A DNA stretch of 64,000 nucleotides from Talaromyces rugulosus (taxonomy: Eukaryota; Ascomycota; Eurotiomycetes; Eurotiales; Trichocomaceae), in the NCBI RefSeq assembly GCF_013368755.1, contig NC_049565.1:1302001-1366000 (forward strand), read 5' to 3'. Made by a program: the position numbers and the translations under genes. Below are positions 32,415 to 40,846 of the stretch, piece after piece (within the stretch, counting starts at the first letter, position 1; each line of letters starts with the position of its first letter). The notes beneath the pieces were generated by a model. The model was not told the DNA's origin. It ran no database searches and was given only the letters and a program-made list of their open reading frames with translations.

Positions 32415-33305
32415 TATTCCGGGGCGTTTTCAGTGCTGGTTTTCAGCTGCTGACGTCGCGATAGGCGCCGCTCGAATCAGACAGCGTCTGACAGGTCAGA
32501 CCGTGCGCAGCGCTGGTTAGCCGGGTCGACACAGCAGGGATGTCAAGCAAATGGCAGGCAGGCTGATGAAAAAGAGAAACAAAGAACTATATATACGAGA
32601 GATGGCTGCAGGTGAAACACAGGTGAGAAACCAAACGCATAAAAGATGCGAGGAAGAGGGCAGATGGAAGTCTGCGAGTTTCCGGTAGAGAGTTGCAGGT
32701 GCAAGAACAGGTGTTCCGCTGCAGTCTGGTTTTATATCAGTTCAATGATCACGAGCACATTGGAAACAAGAGCGGTGTGCTGGCTGAGTATCAAACAAGG
32801 AACGAGCAGGGTTGCTGGGAGGACATTATCATTGTTGAGACAGTCGAGTCGAGTCATACCGACTGCGCGCGCCCTGTGAATGACAGCGCCTTTCCTGATA
32901 CGGTAACTACCGCCCCTCTTTCCCCGCTAGAAAGCAAAGGAACTGTCGCTAGGCCATAACGGGACTAGATCGTCCACTTTTTCAGCACTTCTCGCTCGTC
33001 TCCCCAGGCCTCGCGCCTCAGCTTGCTCGTATTCACACAAATGCAGCATGCTGGATTATTAATCTGGTGTCTCCTTCAAGGAAAAGCACCAGTTTCGGTG
33101 ATCTATCCAAGTGAAAATTTAGTCAGCCAATCGGAGTTTGCCCGTGGTGGGTCCATAAGCGCAACTCTGACCTGATTGGCTCCGCTATCGGAGGCCCACA
33201 GAATGTAGAGTATCGCACACCCTGATTGGCTGGATATTGACATCAACAGATTGGCCAATCAGATAGTATATAGAAGAGTATACGACAGCTGCTTCTATTA
33301 AATGC
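32415..33305. other. Intergenic region with CCAAT-box cluster
   Basis: 891 bp upstream of the homeodomain gene, ending at the 3' end of the NmrA-like gene. It holds several small overlapping ORFs with no homology and a dense set of CCAAT boxes at 33127-33259 (separate entry). Confidence 0.5.
33127..33260. promoter_or_regulatory. Cluster of five CCAAT boxes with a 12-bp palindrome
   Basis: CCAAT at 33127-33131 and 33255-33259; ATTGG at 33175-33179, 33225-33229 and 33250-33254. The CCTGATTGGCT word occurs twice, exactly 50 bp apart (33171 and 33221). GATTGGCCAATC (33249-33260) is a perfect palindrome. CCAAT is the core of the HAP/CBC complex in fungi. It lies about 710-850 bp from the homeodomain gene start and just past the NmrA-like stop. 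Confidence 0.5.
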
Positions 33306-34226
33306 TTATACAAGATTCTTCGCCGCCCATTCTTCTGCTGTAGTCATAGTTATTCCCCTCTTCCAGTTCCATGTTGCCGACAAGTCCCAGGAAACACCAC
33401 GGCCCTGGCCCCAAACAATCTGATACTTGAGCAAATTATTCTCCGGATCTGTGGCAAGGGCTGCTTGGGCATCGTCCACCTTGAGGACTGTTTTCTGGAC
33501 AGTCTTTCCAGTGACTTTCTCAACCAGTTCTGCGAGATCTCCGTAACTTATTGTGTCTCCACCAATGAAGATTGGCTTATTGGCAAACTGGTCTTGTTCA
33601 TCGAAAACAATATCCGCCGTGACCTTGCCAATATCCTCTGCCGTGGTAAGCGTCACCCGATTCTCCCAGCCTCCAAGCGCACATACTGTGCCCTTGTGAA
33701 CATCCACCACCCCAAACCCAGGCTCGAAGAAAAAGCTAGTAAAAATCCCCGTCGAAACAATGGCCCAGCTAGTTTGTGTCTGCGCACGCAGCAAATCGCG
33801 AACATCGAGCTGCTCGTCGAATAATTCCTGCGCAGACCCACGCCCGATGATATCGTAATCAATGCCGAACTGCCATGGTATGTATCGTGGGATGCCTGCA
33901 GATAACACAGCGCGGGTGAGTTTCACTTGCGTGCCTCTTCCTGATGCAAATCCCATGCAGCTAATGATGGTATCGTGACTAGCGAAAGTTGACGACAGGC
34001 TTTGCTCTGTATCCTGGGCGACATCGCCGGCGACAATTTGTATCCCGAGCTCGCGGAGGGTATCAATATCGCTCTTCTTGTCGGGCTTGGTAGACGCAAT
34101 GCTCGCTGGACGCAGCAAGACTGACACAACTGCTCCTTGGCGCTGTGGGTGGTCGGCCAAGAAGCGCAGAACTTGATTGCCTAGCTCACCAGCCCCAATA
34201 ACTAGGATATTTTTGATGGGTGCCAT
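33306..34226 (-). CDS. NmrA-like / isoflavone-reductase-type NAD(P)-binding protein
   Basis: Intronless, 306 aa. Atypical short-chain dehydrogenase of the PCBER/isoflavone reductase/NmrA group. The dinucleotide motif GAGELGNQVLR lies at the N-terminus (residues 11-21, after ILVI). The region IISCMGFASGRGTQVKL and IPRYIPWQFGIDYD match the family, but the usual catalytic Lys after the substrate region is not obvious (FGIDYD in place of FG.D..K). It may be a redox sensor or a reductase of small aromatic substrates. It is on the same strand as, and downstream of, the Gal80-like gene, 489 bp away. Confidence 0.88.
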   Translation of the reverse strand: MAPIKNILVIGAGELGNQVLRFLADHPQRQGAVVSVLLRPASIASTKPDKKSDIDTLRELGIQIVAGDVAQDTEQSLSSTFASHDTIISCMGFASGRGTQVKLTRAVLSAGIPRYIPWQFGIDYDIIGRGSAQELFDEQLDVRDLLRAQTQTSWAIVSTGIFTSFFFEPGFGVVDVHKGTVCALGGWENRVTLTTAEDIGKVTADIVFDEQDQFANKPIFIGGDTISYGDLAELVEKVTGKTVQKTVLKVDDAQAALATDPENNLLKYQIVWGQGRGVSWDLSATWNWKRGITMTTAEEWAAKNLV

Positions 34227-34714
34227 GGTTTGTGTGGATGATAGAAGTTGTGAATTTCTCGAGGTTGAGAGATTATTAATGACATCACTCTTTTTCTATG
34301 GAGATCCTGGCTGACAAATACATTTTTCTTTTAACATTTGAATGCTTGGCATTTAACCAACGCCAACAAAGTAGATCAATTGGGGACGAGGAATAACTAA
34401 TTAGATTATATTTGTGGAACCATCCTCATCAATTTTATCACGTTCATGCACCTTGTGAAGAAGACATTGTTGGAGCGTTTCGCCGAAATTTCCCTTTCGG
34501 GAAATCCATGAAGCGGCCATCTGTAATCCGTACAAAGCAGCCTTTTCTTATTTAAATATTGTTCGTTCATAAGTTTGGTAAGAAATTGTATACAGATTTG
34601 ATATTGTATAGTAAATTTGCAACAATCGTATAGAGCTATCCGAGGCCCTTATATCTACATACAGATCATCCGTCGCATATAATCCGTCCGCATGGAATCA
34701 AGAACGATCCAAAT
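34227..34714. other. Intergenic region between NmrA-like and Gal80-like genes
   Basis: 488 bp, AT-rich; promoter of the NmrA-like gene and 3' UTR of its neighbour. No ORF or recognisable repeat seen. Confidence 0.5.
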
Positions 34715-35916
34715 CTAAGGTGCCCACACGGCTACTTTTTTAATCTGTTCAATTAGATTGTGAACCTTCCTCGCCGACTCAAATGAGGGATATCCATTCT
34801 CGTTTCCAGTCGCAAATGACTCGTACAAGCGAGCCGTGTTGATGACAAGGTTGGTCCCACTAGTGATGTGAGCCGGCTCTTCGCGCTTGAAGTCGATCTC
34901 CTCTACCTCGCCCTTCCACTTCTTGAGACGTAGCTTGGATTGAGATAGGTCGGCCTGGACGTAGCTCTCTGCCGGAGAGACAAACTGGAGCTCGCCCTCC
35001 GTACCGCTGATAATCCATCGGATTGTGGCGTCATCAACCGAGTTCGCCACGAAACGCAGATTGATCGATGCCACGGCACCGCTCTCCAATACACCCTGGA
35101 TAAGAATGTACTCGGGAGCTGTGGTCTTGAATTCTGGGTTGACGACCTTGCCGGTGGTGTCAAACAGGGGGATTATCTTGCCATGGGTCTTGAAGATGGC
35201 CTGGACGGTTTTGAACTCCCCTAAGGCGTGCAAGAATGGTTCCAAGCCTAGAAAGCCTGTTAGTAATTTCTCGGATACCGCATAAACATGTCTCAGATAA
35301 AAAGTAACATACCATGTCCCAGAGCAATATTGACACGGCTTGGGCCGCCTTCCAATGTTGTAAAATCCTTCAAGGCGTCGAGCATTCCATCCCAAGTCGA
35401 AAGAGGCATATGACTGACCCAGCTAGAGCTGGTAACATCGCCAATAGCCTTGGACTTGATCAACTCACTGACCTTAGCAAAGGCAAGATTTCCACGAGCC
35501 TGAGCGCCGACGATAGTCTTGACATTACCCTGCTCGGCAAGCTTGACCAACTCCTCGACCTCTGGATATTTCGCCGAGAGGGGGAATTCCACAAAGACAC
35601 TCTTCTTATTCAAAAGTGCAGGCTTGGCAAGGTCATAATGCTTATCGACATGGACGGACACGACAACAAGATCTACTTCCGGGTCCTGGGCCAGTTCCTC
35701 GGGGGAGCCATAGGCCTTGGTCGCCGGGTCGAGCTTGTTCTGCTCAATCGACTTGCGAGCCTTTTCAGCAGTGGAGTTGCACAGAGCAACAATTTTGTAA
35801 TGCGGCGAGCTGGTCAGCGCAGTAAGGTGCACGAGGCCCCAGCTGCCAGGTGTATAGCCCTGGTCAGAGGGAGTGACGGTGGTCAGACCGATGATACCAA
35901 CACGGATCGGGGCCAT
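34715..35916 (-). CDS. Gfo/Idh/MocA-family protein, Gal80-like
   Basis: Two exons (35916-35313, 35247-34715) give 378 aa, starting MAPIRVGIIGL. An N-terminal Rossmann fold (GIIGLTTVTPSDQGYTPGSWG) is followed by the SVHVDKHYDLAKPALLNKKSVF region and the C-terminal alpha/beta domain starting at HGLEPFLHALGEF. The layout (SVxVxxHY, VEFPLSAKYPEVEEL, GAQAR) resembles Gal80 and related fungal oxidoreductases. The family's Lys in the EKP motif is replaced by VEFPLS, as in Gal80-type proteins. In yeasts Gal80 inhibits Gal4; in filamentous fungi most relatives are enzymes or unknown. It is divergent from a Zn2Cys6 factor 671 bp away with a repeated CGG-type motif between them. Confidence 0.88.
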
Positions 35917-36286
35917 TTTGAGCGTATGGATGAAATGTTCTGGAGCAGATTGTTCAAGTGTTTTCAATGTTTTTGATGGTTCACGATCTTGTACACTTCC
36001 ACGAGGCTCTATTTATACATTTTCTTTGGAATTGCTTTCAAATGTTCTCAAAATGGTGACATTGTCTTAATAATCCAAAATCGTCGTGACCGCGGGATTC
36101 CGATATTTCAGAATTAGGGCTGGTGATGGTTCCGACATATCGCCATCAGAGCTTGGGGTCGAATAAAGTAAGAAGCACGCCAGCCCTATGTCGATTTCGC
36201 AGGGGCGTTGTTCCTATTGGTTGTTCATCGTATAGTTTACTGATGATTTGATTTATAATAATGATGAATCCACTCCTCGATTGCGA

Positions 36287-36305
36287 CGGACCCACCTGAA
36301 CTCCG
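36287..36305. promoter_or_regulatory. CGG-N13-CCG element with 17-base repeat, copy 1
   Basis: Starts CGG at 36287, ends CCG at 36305, spacer of 13 bases. Bases 36289-36305 (GACCCACCTGAACTCCG) recur exactly at 36483. Zn2Cys6 dimers bind inverted CGG pairs; the spacing is longer than the Gal4 N11. Confidence 0.5.
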
Positions 36306-36482
36306 ACAACGACATGGAACCCTACAACTACACCCCAACACACCAGTTGACGCTTCAACATCATCAAAGGCTAGGTATCGCACACGGATCTGTATTATTC
36401 TTGCAGTGAGGAGAAAATCGTGAAACAATAGCTGTTTGGAAGTCGATGTCCAGCATTATTCTTCTCTAAAGACACTTTTTCC

Positions 36483-36499
36483 GACCCACCTGAACTCCG
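36483..36499. promoter_or_regulatory. 17-base direct repeat, copy 2
   Basis: GACCCACCTGAACTCCG, identical to 36289-36305 and 194 bp away. It is preceded by CC so the left half reads CCG not CGG. It lies 89 bp upstream of the Zn2Cys6 gene start. Confidence 0.5.
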
Positions 36500-36587
36500 C
36501 GGACTTCGTCGAGAAAGCATATTGACGACTCCGATCAACCCATTTTTCCACGCATTATCGGAATTCAGCCATCTCTCGTATTAGGTC

Positions 36588-38299
36588 ATGCCGCTCTCAA
36601 GGAAAAAGTCCTGTGTGCGGTGTAGACAATCCAAGCTGAGATGCAACCAAGCAACCCCCAGTTGCTCTCGCTGCTCCGAACGAGGCACGCGATGCGTTTA
36701 TGACTGGAAAGCCGGCAATCCAAGTCCATATGCATATGCATCGACGTCCAGAACGTCTAGATCGTTTTCAACACCATCGGAGATCTTGGGCGAGGCCCCG
36801 GGGCTGCACTTAGAGGACTCTGGTGACTTTTCTGCTCTTTCAACCTCCATGTTCATGCATCCACCATCTCAACCCGCGGAGGCAGAGCAGCAGCAGAACG
36901 ATATTGAGCTAGACTGGGCTGCCATCAACGCTGTTGATGAACGGTCTCTGAATACACCAAAGCTAGGCCCATCGCTGGACGTGTCTAACCTGTCCGCCCC
37001 GTTTCCCGTCTGGACTGGACAACAAGGGCTGTCAGAAATTGAGGAAGAGTCGTTCGATGTCGAAACCATCCCAATGGCTGGCCCCCCTCCAAGCATCTCG
37101 AATATATGGTTTCTGGGCGGGCAGGTTGCGACGTCACGCTCCAGTCATAAGTGCACTGCCCCAGCCTCACTCGAGCCACGCCCGCCTCGTCGGATTTTTC
37201 AGCGGCGACACATACTCCGAAACTGTGCGCTGAGCAGTGTTATTGTAGGGCAATTGACGAGTTTTCCCAAGATGCTGATCCAGGGACAACATCTGCCGCC
37301 ATTTATTACACCGCCATGCCACGTGCATGAACAGCTCGCGTTTGACTGTGCGAAGAGCGGAAGACATCAATGTCTATTAAAAGAACTTGCAATATGTGCT
37401 GGTCTGGTAGAGATGTTCTTTTCTCGGACACCACAAAACGCCGACTTTGTCTGGAAAATGATCTATGCCGAGAGAGACCGACTTCGCCGCGAGGTTAGTA
37501 CAGTCCGAGCAGAAACTAATCTCGAAATAGTCGATCCTAATTTACCATCTTTGATAGCATGAAAGTTTTGATATATACCACCAGTTAGCAGCTCTACAAG
37601 CTGTAACGATTTATATACTGCTCCAAACTCAGGACCCGGAGAGCGGCGACAGTAACGAAACTGAGTCTATGTTAAGGACTGTTCTTGTGAGCCAACCAGC
37701 CGGGACCTAATTTTGGACATTTGGCTAACTGTATACCAGGAAATTGCCATGAGTGCCTCTGACAAAAACAAGCTAGATACTGAAACCTTGCACCAGACAC
37801 CGGCCCGGGAGCAGTGGGTTCACGAAGAGAGCGGCAGAAGGTTTGTCCCCAAACACACCTATATCATGAACCCCAAAATCTAATTTCTATTGTACAACAC
37901 AGGACAATAACGGTGCTCTTGATGATCAATCTGATGCTGGATTGCCTTTTAGAGCCCGAGAGAAACACATACGAGACCTCATGCCGCAACAACATCGAAA
38001 CAATCCTGCTGCCAGCGACACGCGACCTGTGGGAAGCACCAACGAATTTCATCTGGCGCACCGAGTACGAACGCTATCTATCACGACGTAAGACGACAAA
38101 GACTCTAAAGGTGGGCGATTTGCTGCGGCTGAACGAGGCTGGGAATTTTCAGGACATGTCAGTGTCGCACGGAGATCTTGATATCGTACCGGATATTCTT
38201 GCTTGGTGTGAGGGTTTGGATTCGCTGGGCTCGTTGCTTTGGATGATTGTACCTTTTCAGCAGTGGCGTATGAATCCTGGTGTGAACGAGGTTTGGTAG
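36588..38299 (+). CDS. Zn2Cys6 transcription factor
   Basis: Four exons (36588-37493, 37585-37686, 37740-37840, 37903-38299) give 501 aa. The N-terminal Zn cluster CVRCRQSKLRC...CSRCSERGTRC is C-x2-C-x6-C-x6-C-x2-C-x6-C and is followed by VYDWKAG. The middle is Ser/Pro-rich. The C-terminal part (from about 220) contains helical segments of fungal regulator type (ALQAVTIYILLQTQD, TITVLLMINLMLDC). It lacks the long classical fungal_trans domain and belongs to the shorter class. No pathway can be named from the protein; its divergent neighbour is Gal80-like, so it may regulate that gene and the NmrA-like gene. Confidence 0.88.
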
Positions 38300-38336
38300 A
38301 AATACCAATTGATGTATATAGCATTTGGAAATATCA

Positions 38337-40292
38337 TTAGTGGAATCTTAATCTAAATACCGAATTTTCAAACCTCATGTAAAGGCTATTTTTGCCACAT
38401 ATTTCGTGAAATACTTCCCCTTGGAGAGTCCCTACATCTATAACGCATCCCGAATGGCATTTTTCTTGTATTTCGGCTGCCTTATCAAGCCATTCAATGC
38501 TGTAGGCCAGACTTGTCTGGTTTGTCGCCAATTTACTTGGGTCTGGCGGTTCGAGGTCCATTTGCACCTCCAACAGCCCATTCGAGTAAACAAACGGTGC
38601 ATTCTGTGGTTTGATCGTCTTTTTTAAAGCTATGCCTCTAGGAAGCATTTCATCTTCATTGGATAAATGAGAGTCTTGAGACCGAATGTCTGAAATCAAG
38701 TCGCGCGACTTGGATTTTTCACCAGGTTTAAAGCCGGTGGGCTCTTGGTTTCCCACTGACAGTAAAGTACGTACAGGTACTTCATGTCCTAGGCCAATCC
38801 TTGAAATGACCGATTCGTCCCTTATAGAAGAACCATACAACGTGGTATTGGATGATGGTAGGGTTCCAAGTGTGCTTTCCATGGGGAATGGATAGTTTAT
38901 TCTTTGCTGCTTCTGAAATAGGAACATCAAGCTCTCTTTGATTTTTGTTTCAATAGCCTGGTTAAAACTGACCCCCAACTGTTGATGTTGCTGTAATGGT
39001 AATCGCCAGCCAGGATATAGTCTCCCATGGGATCGAGGTGTATGCATCTTTCCTCTATATAGATAAATGGCTAAATTGCAAAGATAGCATGCATCCTTGC
39101 TAGAGCATATGACCCGAGGAGGCAAACCCATAGAACCACCAGGCAGCTGAGACTCGCAATGAGCAATAAGCTGGACTTCAGCGTGAATTTTGGCTTCGTT
39201 CAGCGTTTTGAGGACTCTTTCTGAAAAATCTTCGTCGACAGACTTTTCTTTTTTGGTCAATAATAAACGACGAATCTGGCCCAGGCTTTTTTCCTTTGCA
39301 TACTTTGGATGGATCCTAAAGAGGACCGAGGAAAGCCGTGGATAATAATCGACACTACTTGGAACTGACTTTTCAAAATACTCCTTGGGAAGATTGACAG
39401 CGATTGCTTTAAGTTTACTCAAATGTTGTTCCTTGGCTACCAGCCGATATAGAAATCTTGCAGCTTGGCGATACCTTGCGACCTTTTTGACGACGTTGAG
39501 GAGGCTGGCTCGCCGTAAAGGGTCCATGTCTCTATTCGACATTCCGTCTAGAATACGCTGCACTGTTTCTGTCTTTTGCAACTGATAGACACCTTCAACA
39601 AGATCCTCCAAGGGAGTTTGAGTCTGATATTTGGTCCACAGATCCACCAACTTGACTAATTCTCTAGCCTTTGTCGTAAACAAAGATAGCGTGCTTTGGT
39701 TTCTATCATTTCGTTGTCGGTTCACGAAATCTATAACTTCCACAATGCCTTTCTTAAAGTCCTTTTTAGCTTTCAATTTGGCCCGTGGGCCTAAAGATAA
39801 CCTAGCCAGAATGCGCGACGAGCACATTGACACGACGGCCGAGAAAACCTGTTCCTTGACTTTGCGTCTATCACCATATTCATCGTCTTCTTTTTTATGA
39901 TGAGGAGGAAAAGAGCACTTTTCAAGTATACGGAACAACTGTTCAAATCCATCCTTCACGGTCTGAAGGAGATCATCTCCATCACCCCAGCGACATTTGT
40001 TTATCGCGATGTACACGTTCAAGCTATTTTTTTCGTCTGGGTCTTCCCCCACGCAGATAGCGGGGATGTGATCTGGGTCATCTTTGATACTTGACAGGAA
40101 GGCTAGGGTATCCGCCAGTCTGCGCTCTGTATCGAATGATAGGCTATAATTTTGACGATTGGTCTGTTGGGCAGGCAGGTTCCAGCTGTTTCTGCTGGCT
40201 TTATTGGTCGATGGTCGTACAGGAACGCCGTGCAAAAGGGAGAAGAGAGCGATGTTCTCTGCACTGATTACTTCGCTCGAATACTGAGCCAT
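38337..40292 (-). CDS. OTT_1508-type deaminase-fold protein
   Basis: Intronless 651-aa protein. A long helical N-terminal region (about 1-360; LVEGVYQLQK, VARYRQAARFLYRL) precedes a zinc deaminase fold. The active-site pattern is H370-A-E372 (KIHAEVQLIAH) and C402-x2-C405 (KDACYLCNLAIYL), followed by HTPRSHGRLYPGW. The His, Glu and both Cys needed for zinc-dependent deamination are present. The fold matches the OTT_1508-like deaminase family described from comparative work on deaminases, which is spread in ascomycetes and linked to bacterial toxin lineages. The substrate is unknown; nucleic acid or nucleotide is an inference. The C-terminal ~200 residues are unrecognised. The 3' end is 37 bp from the stop of the convergent Zn2Cys6 gene. 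Confidence 0.88.
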   Translation of the reverse strand: MAQYSSEVISAENIALFSLLHGVPVRPSTNKASRNSWNLPAQQTNRQNYSLSFDTERRLADTLAFLSSIKDDPDHIPAICVGEDPDEKNSLNVYIAINKCRWGDGDDLLQTVKDGFEQLFRILEKCSFPPHHKKEDDEYGDRRKVKEQVFSAVVSMCSSRILARLSLGPRAKLKAKKDFKKGIVEVIDFVNRQRNDRNQSTLSLFTTKARELVKLVDLWTKYQTQTPLEDLVEGVYQLQKTETVQRILDGMSNRDMDPLRRASLLNVVKKVARYRQAARFLYRLVAKEQHLSKLKAIAVNLPKEYFEKSVPSSVDYYPRLSSVLFRIHPKYAKEKSLGQIRRLLLTKKEKSVDEDFSERVLKTLNEAKIHAEVQLIAHCESQLPGGSMGLPPRVICSSKDACYLCNLAIYLYRGKMHTPRSHGRLYPGWRLPLQQHQQLGVSFNQAIETKIKESLMFLFQKQQRINYPFPMESTLGTLPSSNTTLYGSSIRDESVISRIGLGHEVPVRTLLSVGNQEPTGFKPGEKSKSRDLISDIRSQDSHLSNEDEMLPRGIALKKTIKPQNAPFVYSNGLLEVQMDLEPPDPSKLATNQTSLAYSIEWLDKAAEIQEKCHSGCVIDVGTLQGEVFHEICGKNSLYMRFENSVFRLRFH

Positions 40293-40846
40293 TTTGTTAT
40301 ATCAATATAAACTTTGGATGATCAAATCTAAAGCTTTATATATCAATTTGATTCAATGCTTAGATGTTTTGGTGTTAGGGTTAGGGCTTTCTTGAATAAG
40401 ATTGATGAAAACATTGTAATCCAGCATCGGCATCAATTGACGTTGGTAGTATATAGCATTTGAAGGCGGTTAATACGGATAGGATAAATTGATATAATTG
40501 GGCGTTGCTTTGCGAACGTTGCACAGCATTTCCAATGCAGCCTCGTCGTGTTCTCGAATCATTCGCTGAAAATTTCGGTCATTGAACGTTCATTATTGAG
40601 CTAACGTTGGTTTAATTAGTACTTGGTTTACTTTGAATGCTAATTCGGTTAATCTTCTAATGAATTTTATGAATTTCTCGCTTAAAAGCCTTGACTATTT
40701 ACTTTATCCTAGTAAATAAAAGTCGCTTTCAATCAAGCAGAAAAACAAATCTTCACGACACGTCGGAAAGATGCTAGATATCACGCCGGAAATATTTCAT
40801 CTGTCCCCCTGCTAGATGAATCAAAAGACACAAAGATAGTACAAGG
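40293..40846. other. AT-rich intergenic region with (TTAGGG)2
   Basis: 554 bp upstream of the deaminase-fold gene and downstream of the F-box-like gene. Two perfect TTAGGG units (40375-40386) occur close to the deaminase gene start. No gene seen. Confidence 0.5.

Larger units (their letters stand above)
35917..36587. promoter_or_regulatory. Divergent promoter region, Gal80-like / Zn2Cys6 regulator
   Basis: 671 bp between divergent start codons. It contains two copies of a 17-base direct repeat (separate entries), one within a CGG-N13-CCG inverted pair. No gene seen. Confidence 0.55.
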
